Part shown: in pieces, positions 26,925 through 35,754 of the stretch
Layout of the letters: every line of letters starts with the position of its first letter
Position numbering within the stretch: the stretch's first letter is position 1
Assembly: GCA_024275895.1 (NCBI GenBank)
Contig: JAJRYE010000016.1
Coordinates: 25,900 to 89,899, forward strand
From: Alphaproteobacteria bacterium
GTDB lineage: Bacteria > Pseudomonadota > Alphaproteobacteria > Rhizobiales > BM303
Reading direction: 5' to 3'
DNA length: 64,000 nt
Notes under the pieces: generated by a model
What the model saw: the letters and a program-made list of their open reading frames with translations, nothing else
The model's database searches: none
What the model was told of the DNA's origin: nothing
Translations under genes and position numbers: made by a program

Positions 26925-27739
26925 TACTTTACATCCGTGACGCGGAATTTGGACGATTGCGAGCGCACAATGCGCGTCGTCAGCCAGTCGGGCAGATATT
27001 TGGCGAGCAGGGCAATGAAGCGGTTCACCCGCCCGTTGATACAGACCGGATCACCGCGCATCACCGCCTCAAACCCCTGCTGCGCCACTTCATCTGCCTC
27101 CATCCACATTAATTTGGGCAGCTTGCTCACGATCTTGCGCGCCCCGCTCACATCATGAAATTCGCTATAGGTAAAGCCGGGACAAAGCGCGGTAATATGC
27201 ACGCCTGTTTCCTTGTGCTCCAGCGCATGGGCCTGAGAGAAGCGGATCATGAAGGCTTTTGCCGCCCCGTACTGGGTATGCCCGGCCGATGGCGGAATAA
27301 TCCCGGCCAGCGAAGCGACATTGAGAATGCGCCCATAGCCGCGCTCCACCATCCCCGGCTCGAAAAGATGCGCCAGATGCGCCGGCGAGGTGATCATCAC
27401 CTGGATAAAATCCCGGTGAGTCTCCCATTTGACCTGCCGGTAAAGCCCCGGCACCCCGTAACCGGCATTATTCACCAGCGCATCGATAGCAATGCCTTCT
27501 TCCTCCAGATCGTCAAATATCCGCTGTGGCGCATTCGGGTCGGCAAGGTCGGCGACAATGATATGCGTCTTGACCCCATAGGCCGTCTCCAGTTCCAGCG
27601 CCAGCATCTCAAGCTGCGTCAGACGCCGCGCGCTGAGCACAAGGTTAAAACCGTTTTGCGCAAAGACACGCGCAAAAGCTGCGCCAATACCCGCCGAAGC
27701 GCCGGTAACAAGGGCGGTGCGTGTTTTCTTATCTGCCAT
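26924..27739 (-). CDS. Short-chain dehydrogenase/reductase (DltE/YqjQ-like)
   Basis: The product from ATG 27739 has 271 residues. I chose this start because GGGGA lies 6 bases upstream. It has TGASAGIG, NNAGYGVPG, YGAAK and the DltE-type C-terminus. The order LVLSARRLTQLEMLALELE after the Rossmann loop is typical of COG0300. A C-terminal stretch (FIALLAKYLPDWLTTRIV) could associate with the membrane, as in some COG0300 proteins. Substrate unknown. It is upstream of tsaC and divergent from the acyl-CoA dehydrogenase gene. Confidence 0.9.
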   Translation of the reverse strand: MADKKTRTALVTGASAGIGAAFARVFAQNGFNLVLSARRLTQLEMLALELETAYGVKTHIIVADLADPNAPQRIFDDLEEEGIAIDALVNNAGYGVPGLYRQVKWETHRDFIQVMITSPAHLAHLFEPGMVERGYGRILNVASLAGIIPPSAGHTQYGAAKAFMIRFSQAHALEHKETGVHITALCPGFTYSEFHDVSGARKIVSKLPKLMWMEADEVAQQGFEAVMRGDPVCINGRVNRFIALLAKYLPDWLTTRIVRSQSSKFRVTDVK

Positions 27740-27841
27740 TTTCATTCCCCGAAAGTTTAAGGGCGTTGCCGAAGAGAACAAAGACACTCTATACGCGATT
27801 TGCTATATAGCTTGAAAGATATACGCTAGGGGAGACATAAA

Positions 27842-29632
27842 ATGGGTTATCAGGCGCCGGTCAATGATATTTTATTCACGCTGAACCATATGCTGGGCCT
27901 TGCCGGCCTCGGCGATGCGCACCCGGCCCCTGATCTTGATGAAGGCACCCTTGTCGCCATCCTTGAAGAAGCGGGCAAGTTTGCCGCCGATGTTATTGCT
28001 CCGCTCAACCGGGCGGGCGATGAGACCGGCTCAAAACTGGTTGATGGCAAGGTCGTGGTACCCGAGGGCTGGACCGAAGCCTATACGCAATGGTGCGATG
28101 CGGGCTGGGCGGCACTGACCGGCGATCCCGACTATGGCGGTCAGGGCCTGCCCATCATGCTTAATTCCGCCGTGCACGAGATGTGGAATTCCGCCAATGT
28201 CTCTTTTTCGCTCGCCCCCATGCTGACTCAGTCCGGGGTTGAGGCCATGGAGCACCACGCTGGGGATGCGCTGAAAAATATCTATCTGGAAAAAATGATT
28301 TCAGGGACGTGGACCGGCACCATGAACCTCACCGAGCCCCAGGCCGGCTCCGACCTTGGCGCGCTGCGCTGCCGCGCCATTGCGCAAGGTGACGGGACTT
28401 ACCGCCTGAAAGGCACCAAGATTTTCATCACTTACGGCGACCATGAAATGACGGAAAACATCATCCATATGGTCATTGCCCGCATTGACGGCGCTCCTGC
28501 CGGGGTGAAGGGCATATCGCTGTTTCTGGTGCCCAAATATCTCGTCAATGAAGACGGCTCGCTTGGCCCGCGCAATGATGTCAAGGCCATCTCGCTGGAG
28601 CGCAAGCTGGGCATTCACGCCTCACCCACCTGCGTCATGGCCTTTGGCGAGAATGAAGGCGCGCTGGGCTATCTGGTGGGTGAGGAAAACAAGGGGCTCG
28701 CCCATATGTTCACCATGATGAACAATGCCCGCCTCGCCGTTGGGGTGCAGGGCGTGGCGGTGGCGGAAATGGCCACCCAGCACGCGCTGGAATACGCCAG
28801 TGAGCGCAAGCAGGGCCGCGCTGAGGGAACGCCGAAAGGCGAGATGACCCCGATTATCAACCACCCCGATATCCGCCGCGCGCTGATGACCATGCGTGCC
28901 CTCACCCAGGGCTCGCGGGCCATTTGCCTGGCCACCGCCATGGCGCTGGATATTGCCAAATCCGGCCCCGAAGAGACTCGCAGGGAAAAGGCCGATCGCG
29001 CCGCTTTGCTCACCCCCATCGCCAAGGCGTTCGCCACCGACACGGCGGTGGAGGTCGCCTCACTGGGGCTGCAAATTCATGGCGGCATGGGCTTTATCGA
29101 GGAGACCGGCGCGGCGCAATATTACCGCGACGCCCGCATCCTGCCCATATATGAAGGCACCAACGGCATTCAGGCCATGGACCTGGTGGGCCGCAAACTG
29201 CCCATGGGGGGCGGCGCGGTGGTAAAGGCGCTGATATCCGAGATGCGCGAGACGGCCGAAGAGGTCATTGTCTCCAACGATCCGGCTCTGGGCCGCAGCG
29301 GCCACCGGCTCTCGGAAGCGGTCAAAGAGCTTGAGACCGCAACCAACTGGCTGCTGAAAACCCTGCCCGGGGCTGCCCAAAGCGCCATGGCGGGGGCTAC
29401 CCCTTACCTGCGCCTGTTTGGCCTTGCCCTGACCGGAACCTATCTGGCCAGAGGCGCGCTTTACACGTTGCAAAGCGAGACCGCTTCTGATCGTGAAAGA
29501 CAAACCCGTATCATCACCGCGCGGTATATGGCCGAAAATCTCCTCCCCGAAACCGCCGCCCTGCAACGCTGCGTCACTCAGGGGGCCGAAGCAACGCTGG
29601 CGCTCGGGCCGGATCGGCTGGCGCCAAATTAG
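27842..29632 (+). CDS. Acyl-CoA dehydrogenase, long DmdC-like form
   Basis: A 596-residue FAD flavoprotein with acyl-CoA dehydrogenase N, middle and C domains plus N- and C-terminal extensions. Marks are MNLTEPQAGSDLGALR, FITYGDHEMTENI, GVKGISLFLVPK, LGLQIHGGMGFIEETGAAQY and RILPIYEGTNGIQAMDLVGR. This long form includes FadE5-like enzymes and the methylmercaptopropionyl-CoA dehydrogenase DmdC. The sequence alone does not separate these substrates. It stands alone on the plus strand, and its stop runs straight into a repeat element. Confidence 0.9.
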   Translation: MGYQAPVNDILFTLNHMLGLAGLGDAHPAPDLDEGTLVAILEEAGKFAADVIAPLNRAGDETGSKLVDGKVVVPEGWTEAYTQWCDAGWAALTGDPDYGGQGLPIMLNSAVHEMWNSANVSFSLAPMLTQSGVEAMEHHAGDALKNIYLEKMISGTWTGTMNLTEPQAGSDLGALRCRAIAQGDGTYRLKGTKIFITYGDHEMTENIIHMVIARIDGAPAGVKGISLFLVPKYLVNEDGSLGPRNDVKAISLERKLGIHASPTCVMAFGENEGALGYLVGEENKGLAHMFTMMNNARLAVGVQGVAVAEMATQHALEYASERKQGRAEGTPKGEMTPIINHPDIRRALMTMRALTQGSRAICLATAMALDIAKSGPEETRREKADRAALLTPIAKAFATDTAVEVASLGLQIHGGMGFIEETGAAQYYRDARILPIYEGTNGIQAMDLVGRKLPMGGGAVVKALISEMRETAEEVIVSNDPALGRSGHRLSEAVKELETATNWLLKTLPGAAQSAMAGATPYLRLFGLALTGTYLARGALYTLQSETASDRERQTRIITARYMAENLLPETAALQRCVTQGAEATLALGPDRLAPN

Positions 29633-29650
29633 AGTGCTTCATCTTTTGAT
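29631..29650 (+). repeat. Copy 3 of the post-stop-codon repeat element
   Basis: The TAG of the acyl-CoA dehydrogenase gene (29630-29632) runs into AGAGTGCTTCATCTTTTGAT, the same 20-mer in the same orientation relative to the stop as at 9683 and 19877. It is followed after a CGGCAACGG spacer by a very large hairpin. Confidence 0.8.
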
Positions 29651-29665
29651 TTTCTCGGCAACGGT

Positions 29666-29727
29666 CCACTCCCCCACCCGGCCACCCACAATTTAACAAT
29701 GGCATGGGTGGCCGGGTGGGGGAGTGG
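29666..29727. repeat. Perfect 23-bp inverted repeat with 16-base loop
   Basis: Left arm 29666-29688 (CCACTCCCCCACCCGG plus GCCACCCA) and right arm 29705-29727 are perfect complements; the loop is CAATTTAACAATGGCA. The stem is almost all G and C. A diverged second copy lies at 49623-49685 with the loop in the opposite orientation. No transposase or T-run is attached. Confidence 0.85.
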
Positions 29728-29854
29728 GCTGGCGCCGTTTAAATATGAAAGATTCTGACGCCAGCCGCTCCCGGCAGCTTCAGGCGGTATTCATATAGAA
29801 GCGGCTATACTGACCGCAGTTGAAATCATCAACTTCCCGATTATGGAGATAAAT

Positions 29855-30388
29855 ATGAAACGGTTATTCTTTTCCGCCCTGATGGCCCTGTTTGTCATTC
29901 CCGCCGCCGCAAATGCACAATCAGCGCTCGCCGGGCAGCTCAAGGCGCTGGATGCCGCCAGAGAGGCCTATATCCAGCAATGGCTGAAGACGCCCCTCAC
30001 CATCCGCAACGCAACCTTTGTCTCCGGCAGGAGCGCCGGTTTTGGCAAATACACGCCCCGCGCCAATAATGAGTTCAAATCCGGCGAAGACATGCTGGTT
30101 TACGCCGAGCCGGTCGGGTTTGGCTGGGGCAAGACGGCGAGCGGGTATTCAATTGATTTTATCGTCGATTTTACCATCAGCACATCAGGCGGTAAAATTC
30201 TTGCCGGGCGCAAGGCGTTCCAGAAGCTGGGCCTTCAAAGCCGGGTGCGCAATACCGAGTTTTTTATCAGCCTGACCTATACATTTACCGGCATTCCGGT
30301 GGGGGATTACATCATCACGACAACGCTGAACGATACCCATAGCGGCAAGACGGCCAGTTTTGATCTGCCGATCAGGATTGTGAAATAG
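29855..30388 (+). CDS. Exported hypothetical protein (177 aa)
   Basis: The ATG at 29855 has GGAGATAAAT upstream. A clean signal peptide (LFFSALMALFVIPAAANAQ) gives a periplasmic or secreted protein of about 155 residues. The mature part has a short helical start (LKALDAAREAYIQQWLK) and then a beta-rich domain with FVSGRSAGFGKYTPR, YAEPVGFGWGKTASGYSIDF and a C-terminal segment ending SFDLPIRIVK. I recall similar exported hypotheticals in alphaproteobacteria but no named domain. It converges on a histidine phosphatase gene with 12 bases between stops. Confidence 0.75.
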   Translation: MKRLFFSALMALFVIPAAANAQSALAGQLKALDAAREAYIQQWLKTPLTIRNATFVSGRSAGFGKYTPRANNEFKSGEDMLVYAEPVGFGWGKTASGYSIDFIVDFTISTSGGKILAGRKAFQKLGLQSRVRNTEFFISLTYTFTGIPVGDYIITTTLNDTHSGKTASFDLPIRIVK

Positions 30389-30400
30389 GCGGCTTGCGCC

Positions 30401-30961
30401 TTACAAACACAGCTTGCGCCACGCCGTTCCGCCCTCCCGGGGCGGGTCGTGGCGCACCGGCTGGCAATTGGGCAGGGCCCATTGCTGCGCCGGCGGCAGC
30501 AACTGGTTGATGGGCTGGTAAATGCCGCCATGGGCAACGATCAGCACCGGCCCGTCATGGTCCAGCGCTGCATTGATCGCCTTTTCCGCACGGCCCATGA
30601 AGGCGTTATAGGGTTCAACCTCTTCTGGCACGCCCGAGACCTCGCCTCTGAGCCAGCCGGGAAGCCATCCGGGTGAAACCACCCCCTCATAGGGGCCAAA
30701 ATCACATTCATGCAAATCGTCGATTTCAATGATCGGACAATCAAGCGCCTCGTTGAGAATATCTGCTGTTTTGCGGGCGCGGGAAAGCGGGCTGGAGCAA
30801 ATCAGCGCAATCGGCTGGCCGGCAAGCCTGTCTTTGGCATCACAGGCCTGCCTTACGCCGGTCGCATTCAGCGGCACATCGGCATTGCCCTGCAATCGCC
30901 CTTCAAGGTTCCAGTCGGTCTGCCCGTGGCGGATATAGTAAAACGGTCTGTGAATGATCAT
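30401..30961 (-). CDS. Histidine phosphatase family protein
   Basis: A 186-residue phosphoglycerate mutase-like phosphatase with YIRHGQTDWNLEGRLQG (catalytic His and Arg), SSPLSRARKTADIL, and VAHGGIYQPINQLL with the second histidine. It shares the RHGQT core with the protein at 23833 but is not closely similar elsewhere. The C-terminus is unusually rich in Pro, Arg and Gly (VRHDPPREGGTAW). Substrate unknown. It is followed by no close gene; the preceding gene on this strand is 89 bases away. Confidence 0.88.
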   Translation of the reverse strand: MIIHRPFYYIRHGQTDWNLEGRLQGNADVPLNATGVRQACDAKDRLAGQPIALICSSPLSRARKTADILNEALDCPIIEIDDLHECDFGPYEGVVSPGWLPGWLRGEVSGVPEEVEPYNAFMGRAEKAINAALDHDGPVLIVAHGGIYQPINQLLPPAQQWALPNCQPVRHDPPREGGTAWRKLCL

Positions 30962-31050
30962 GGATCAGGAAATCTCTCAAAATCCCGCACTGCCCCGATA
31001 TCCGTGACTCAGCGGATCATGTCCGTTCGGCCGGAAAATTCCGCCAAACC

Positions 31051-32175
31051 CTATTTGCGCGCTACAGGTTCAATGCGCAATATTTTTCCGTTGGCGGCAT
31101 CGGTCAGAAGATAGACAAAGCCGTCCGGACCCTGGCGCACATCGCGGATGCGCGCCTTGAGCCCCTTGAGCAGACGCTCTTCGGCGACAACCTTTTCTCC
31201 CTTCAGGCTCAGGCGCACCAGCAGCCGGTATTTGAGCGCTCCGACCAGCAGATTGCCCTTCCATCCGGGGAATTTGTCGCCGGTGTAAAACGCCATTCCC
31301 GAAGGCGCAATTGAAGGGTCCCAGTAATATAGCGGCTGTTCCATGCCTGATTTATGTGTGCCCTCGCCAATTTTAAGCCCTGAATAATGCACACCGTAGG
31401 CAATCACCGGCCAGCCATAGTTGCGGCCTGCCTCAATGATGTTGATCTCATCGCCGCCTCTGGCGCCATGTTCGTGAATCCACAGCTTTCCCGTTTGCGG
31501 ATGCAGGGTGGCCCCTTGCGGATTGCGGTGCCCGTAGGTGAAAATTTCCGGGCGAAAGGGCGGCTTGCCAACAAACGGGTTATCTTCAGGAACAGCGCCG
31601 TTTTTATCAATCCGGATCACCTGGCCGCGATTAACGCTGCGGTCCTGCGCCCTTTCACGCTCACCGCGATCACCAATGGTGATATAAAGCAAACCATCAC
31701 GCGCAATCACGATACGCGAACCAAAATGCCGCCCGCTCTGACTTTTGGGCCATTGGCGGAAAATAATTTTTACCTTTTCAAGACGGCCATCCCGTAACTC
31801 GGCCCTTGCCACCGCCGTCCCAAAGCCGCCTTTTCCTGCCTCCGTAAACGAAAAAAAGATTGTCCGGCCGGAGGCAAAATCCGGGTCAACCACGACATCA
31901 AGCAACCCGCCCTGTCCGCCATAGGCAATAACGGGAAGCCCTTTTACCGGGGGTGATATTTTGCCGCTCCTTGAGACAATGCGCAGCCGCCCCGGTTTTT
32001 CCGTTACCAGCATACGTCCGTCGGGCAGCCAGGCCATGGACCAGGGAAACTTCAGCCCCTGCGCAATGGTTACAGCGCGCAGATGATAAAGCTCGCTGGA
32101 AAAAGATTGCCCGCCAGCCGGGGCAACAAAACCAAAAAACACGAGAACGGGTAAAATCAAATACACGCGGGCCAT
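31051..32175 (-). CDS. Exported PQQ-dependent sugar dehydrogenase family protein
   Basis: The start is the ATG at 32175 (GAAGGATAT upstream), giving 374 residues. A signal peptide (LILPVLVFFGFVAPAGGQ) directs it to the periplasm. The six-bladed propeller family of soluble aldose dehydrogenases is indicated by LKFPWSMAWLPDGRMLVTEK, GGQGGLLDVVVDPDF, HFGSRIVIARDGLLYITIGD and the late YGHRNPQGATLHP and HEHGARGGDEINI motifs. Whether PQQ is bound is not certain from sequence. No PQQ synthesis genes are visible here. Confidence 0.9.
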   Translation of the reverse strand: MARVYLILPVLVFFGFVAPAGGQSFSSELYHLRAVTIAQGLKFPWSMAWLPDGRMLVTEKPGRLRIVSRSGKISPPVKGLPVIAYGGQGGLLDVVVDPDFASGRTIFFSFTEAGKGGFGTAVARAELRDGRLEKVKIIFRQWPKSQSGRHFGSRIVIARDGLLYITIGDRGERERAQDRSVNRGQVIRIDKNGAVPEDNPFVGKPPFRPEIFTYGHRNPQGATLHPQTGKLWIHEHGARGGDEINIIEAGRNYGWPVIAYGVHYSGLKIGEGTHKSGMEQPLYYWDPSIAPSGMAFYTGDKFPGWKGNLLVGALKYRLLVRLSLKGEKVVAEERLLKGLKARIRDVRQGPDGFVYLLTDAANGKILRIEPVARK

Positions 32176-32252
32176 TTGCAAATATCCTTCCGGTTGCGTC
32201 CTGATTGGCGTGGTATTTTAGCGCGAAGCAAGAGATCGGGAAATCAGATAAC

Positions 32253-32855
32253 TCAAGAGTGATACGCCCCTTGCAGAATATGCAGCAGCAGCAGGGTTTT
32301 CATATCAACAATCTCGCCACGCCCGATAAGCGCCATTGCCGCTTCAAACGGCATTTCTACCACCTCGATATCCTCGCCCTCATGCGCCAGTCCGCCGCCT
32401 GCGCCGGGCCGGGCCGGGCCGATCTCGGCGATGAAAAGATAAAGCTGCTCGGTGAGTGCGCCGGGTGATGAAAAGCAATGGCCATGCGAGATGAGCCTGA
32501 GCGCCTCATATCCGGCCTCTTCGAGGATCTCGCGCCGGGCGCAATTCTCGGGCGTCTCACCGGTGTCGATGATCCCGGCGCAGCACTCCCAGAGCCGTCC
32601 ATGATGGCCGGCAACATAGGCGGGAAAGCGAAACTGGCGGATCAGCACAACCGTGTTTTCCACCGGGTTATAAGGCAAGACAGCCGCCGCCGAGCCATTG
32701 TCGCGATATTCCCAGTTGACACGCTGAATCTCCCCGTCGCGCCGTCTCTGGTCATATTGCGCCCGATAGCATCGCGACCAGCCCTTGAAAACCAGATCGT
32801 TTTTGATGATGCGGATTTCCGGCTCGTCCTCGTTGTTCTCGCCCCTGCCGCTCAT
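32253..32855 (-). CDS. Nudix NDP-sugar / ADP-ribose pyrophosphatase (NudK/AdpP-like)
   Basis: This 200-residue protein has an intact Nudix box GIIDTGETPENCARRE then ILEEAGY, and the upstream beta-rich half (VLPYNPVENTVVLIRQFRFP) found in NudK and AdpP enzymes, which split GDP-mannose or ADP-ribose. The SSPGALTEQLYLF segment supports that subfamily. Its ATG overlaps the stop of the aminotransferase gene (32852-32855), an ATGA coupling that is not explained by a known pathway. Confidence 0.9.
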   Translation of the reverse strand: MSGRGENNEDEPEIRIIKNDLVFKGWSRCYRAQYDQRRRDGEIQRVNWEYRDNGSAAAVLPYNPVENTVVLIRQFRFPAYVAGHHGRLWECCAGIIDTGETPENCARREILEEAGYEALRLISHGHCFSSPGALTEQLYLFIAEIGPARPGAGGGLAHEGEDIEVVEMPFEAAMALIGRGEIVDMKTLLLLHILQGAYHS

Positions 32856-34234
32856 ACCCGTAAATTCTTTTTCGCGACATGCACCTCGGTTGCCTCAAGC
32901 GCCGCTTGGATACCGTCAAACAGGGCGTCCACCTCCTCCCGTGTTATGATCAGTGGCGGGCAGATCGCCAGTGTATCGCCAATGGCGCGCACGATCACCC
33001 CGTTTGCCTCGCCTGCCTTTGCGCAAGCTGCCCCGACAAGATGTTGCGGCTCGAATGCGCGTTTCGAGGCCTTGTCCGCCACAAGCTCCACCCCGCCAAC
33101 CAGTCCCGCGCCGCGCGCCTCACCCACCAGCGGGTGATCTTCCAGCGCTTTTAAGCGGCTTTGAAACAGCGGCGTAAGGGCGCGCACATGAGCCGGGATG
33201 TCCTCGCGCTCGTAAATCTCGATCGCTTTGAGCGCCGTAGCTGCCGCCACCGGATGGCCGGTATAGGTATAACCATGGCCAAACCCGCCCAGCTTGCGCG
33301 ATTGATCCAGCATCGCCTGATACATATCTTCGGGCACGGTCAGCCCGCCCATGGGCACATAGCCTGATGTGAGCGCCTTGGCGAAAGAGATGCTGTCGGG
33401 GGTAAAATCATAAGTCTCGCAGCCAAACCAGTCTCCCAGACGCCCAAAGCCGCAAATCACCTCATCGGAGATCATATAGACATCATATTTGCGGCATACC
33501 TGCTGGATTTTGGCAAAATACGTCGCCGGCGGCACAATAACCCCGCCCGCCCCCATGATCGGCTCGGCGATAAAGGCCGCCACCGTTTCGGGGCCTTCTT
33601 GCAAAATCATATCTTCAAGATTTGCCGCCAGACGGGTGGCAAATTCCTCCTCCGTCTCGCCATCTTGCGCAAAGCGGTAATGATGCGGGCAATCAGTGTG
33701 CAAAATGCGCTCTATCGGCAGGTCAAAGTCATTCTGCACGATCGGCAGCCCGGTCAGGCTGGCGCTTGCTACCGTGACACCGTGATAGGCCTTTTGCCGC
33801 GAGATAATTTTTTTCTTCTCCGGCTTGCCTCTCGCATTATTGAAATACCACAGCAGCTTGATCTGGGTGTCATTGGCTTCCGAGCCCGAATTGGTGAAAA
33901 AAATCTTCGAGGCCGGGGCAGGGGAAAGCTCCTTGATCTTCTCCGCCAGCTCAATCGCCATATCATGGCTCTTGCCGCCAAAAAGATGGGTAAAGGCCAG
34001 CTTGCCCATCTGCGCCGAGGCCGCCTCCACAAGCTCTTCATTGCCATAGCCCAGCGCCGTGCACCACAGCCCCGCCATGCCCTCAATATAGCGCTTGCCC
34101 TGATCATCCCAGACATAAACCCCTTTCCCCCGCTCCAGAACCATCGGCCCCGTGTCGCGGAACGTGGCCAGATTGGTGTAAGGGTGGATCAGGGTTTCGA
34201 CATCGCGCGAGGCGGCATTGCTCAATTTGCTCAT
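32852..34234 (-). CDS. Class III aminotransferase (omega-amino acid / diamine type)
   Basis: A 460-residue fold type I PLP enzyme. Visible marks are GKRYIEGMAGLWCTALGYGN, NSGSEANDTQIK, the EVICGFGRLGDWFGCE segment containing the cofactor aspartate, and the Schiff-base lysine in SISFAKALTSGYVPMGG. These match the omega-amino acid:pyruvate / putrescine-type branch of class III, often annotated aspartate aminotransferase family. Donor and acceptor cannot be fixed. It lies 36 bases downstream of the amidase gene on the same strand; the two could act on amides and the released amine, which is inference. Confidence 0.92.
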   Translation of the reverse strand: MSKLSNAASRDVETLIHPYTNLATFRDTGPMVLERGKGVYVWDDQGKRYIEGMAGLWCTALGYGNEELVEAASAQMGKLAFTHLFGGKSHDMAIELAEKIKELSPAPASKIFFTNSGSEANDTQIKLLWYFNNARGKPEKKKIISRQKAYHGVTVASASLTGLPIVQNDFDLPIERILHTDCPHHYRFAQDGETEEEFATRLAANLEDMILQEGPETVAAFIAEPIMGAGGVIVPPATYFAKIQQVCRKYDVYMISDEVICGFGRLGDWFGCETYDFTPDSISFAKALTSGYVPMGGLTVPEDMYQAMLDQSRKLGGFGHGYTYTGHPVAAATALKAIEIYEREDIPAHVRALTPLFQSRLKALEDHPLVGEARGAGLVGGVELVADKASKRAFEPQHLVGAACAKAGEANGVIVRAIGDTLAICPPLIITREEVDALFDGIQAALEATEVHVAKKNLRV

Positions 34235-34270
34235 TTGCTTCTCGTTGTTACTTGAATTGGCTTGGCGCAG

Positions 34271-35734
34271 TTAGGCAAAATCGGGCGGCGGTGTAAAGCC
34301 GCCATTTAGTTCCTCAATCATCTTCGCCGCTTCAATCGGCGTCAGATCCTCCTGACAGGGGCCGAGGATTTGAACCCCCACCGGCAAACCTTCAGGCGAA
34401 AGCCCCGCGGGTGCTACGGTGGCGGGCAGATGCGCGCCGGTCGCCAGCGCCGCCCAGTGCATCAGATCGCCGTAAGGGCGCGGCCGGCCACCCACCGTAA
34501 TCTGCCGCGCCCAGAAGTTCGGGTCCTGCTCATGCGCAAAGGCGCTCACATTGGCGGGCGGGCACAAGAGCACATCGTAATTTGCAAAAAACCGCGCCCA
34601 GATTGCCTTGATATGTTCGCGCTGCTCAACCAGCGCCAGCGATTGCGTGTAAGAGAGCGCCGCCCCGCGCGCCTGCATGGCGGCGTGGGTCTTGTCACTC
34701 TCATCAAGCTCACCGGCGCGCCGTATCAGACTGGCGCGGATTTTGGCTGGAAAATCAGAGGTCATCAGCGCATGCATGAGCAGGGCGTAATTTTCAAACA
34801 CCTGCGCGAAATCAAGCTCGGGCCGGGCATTAAAGTCAACTCTCGCGCCCGCATCGCGCAGGGTTTCGCCGCATTGTGTTACCGCTTGTGCAATATGCGC
34901 ATCCACCGGCGAGAATTCATCATCCGCCCACACCGCCACCCGCAAATCCTTCGGCGTCTTTGCCCGTGCTGGCGGCAAGTGCAGCGAAAACGCCCGCTCG
35001 CCGGGCTTTGGCGCGGCCAGAACTTGCAAAATCAGCTCCAGATCCTGGCCCGAGCGCGCCAGCGGGCCGATCACGGTTAAATCCGCCTGCATCAATGTAC
35101 CGGGTTTGCCCGGAATATGGCCGCGCGAGGAGACCAGCCCGAAGCTGGGTTTGTGGCCAAACAGGCCGCAAAAATGCGCCGGCAGCCGGATCGAACCGCC
35201 AATATCCGAGCCGATATCAGCCCCCGCCAGCCCGGCGCTGACCGCCGCCGCCGCGCCGCCCGATGAGCCTCCCGGCGTGCGTTCAAGGTCCCATGGATTA
35301 TTGCTGGTGCCGTAAATGGCGTTAAACGCCTGCCAGTCGCCGCTCATATAGGGCGTGTTGGATTTGGCCAGAATGATCGCCCCGGCGGCCCGCAATCTGG
35401 CGACACTCACCGCATCAGTTGCCGGAATATGGCCCCTGTATTCCGGCGCGCCGCTGGTGGTGAGCAGGTCTTTGGTCTCCAGCGCGTCCTTGATGGTCAT
35501 GGGCAGCCCGTGCAGGGGGCCGGGCTTCTCGCCCCTTGCCCGCGCCGCATCCGCCGCGCGCGCCTGCGTCAGGGCATTATCAAAATCCCGCGCCGCCAGC
35601 GCATTTATGCGCGGGTTATGTTTTTCAATCCGGTCAATGAAAAGCTGCGTTAATTTTGCAGATGTCAGCCCCCCTTCCTCCATGAGGGCAAGGAGCCTGT
35701 GGGCGGGCGCAAAGGCAATATCGGAATCACGCAT
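34271..35734 (-). CDS. Amidase signature family protein
   Basis: The 487-residue product from ATG 35734 is an amidase with the Ser-cisSer-Lys triad: lysine in TIKDALETKDL, and the serines in TPGGSSGGAAAAVSAGLAG and GSDIGGSIRLPAHFCG. The C-terminal region (PVGVQILGP) is normal. It hydrolyses an amide, but glutamyl-tRNA amidotransferase function is unlikely since the gatB/C partners are absent. It lies 17 bases downstream of the MBL-fold gene and upstream of the aminotransferase. Confidence 0.92.
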   Translation of the reverse strand: MRDSDIAFAPAHRLLALMEEGGLTSAKLTQLFIDRIEKHNPRINALAARDFDNALTQARAADAARARGEKPGPLHGLPMTIKDALETKDLLTTSGAPEYRGHIPATDAVSVARLRAAGAIILAKSNTPYMSGDWQAFNAIYGTSNNPWDLERTPGGSSGGAAAAVSAGLAGADIGSDIGGSIRLPAHFCGLFGHKPSFGLVSSRGHIPGKPGTLMQADLTVIGPLARSGQDLELILQVLAAPKPGERAFSLHLPPARAKTPKDLRVAVWADDEFSPVDAHIAQAVTQCGETLRDAGARVDFNARPELDFAQVFENYALLMHALMTSDFPAKIRASLIRRAGELDESDKTHAAMQARGAALSYTQSLALVEQREHIKAIWARFFANYDVLLCPPANVSAFAHEQDPNFWARQITVGGRPRPYGDLMHWAALATGAHLPATVAPAGLSPEGLPVGVQILGPCQEDLTPIEAAKMIEELNGGFTPPPDFA

Positions 35735-35754
35735 CAATCTTGAACTTTCAAAGT

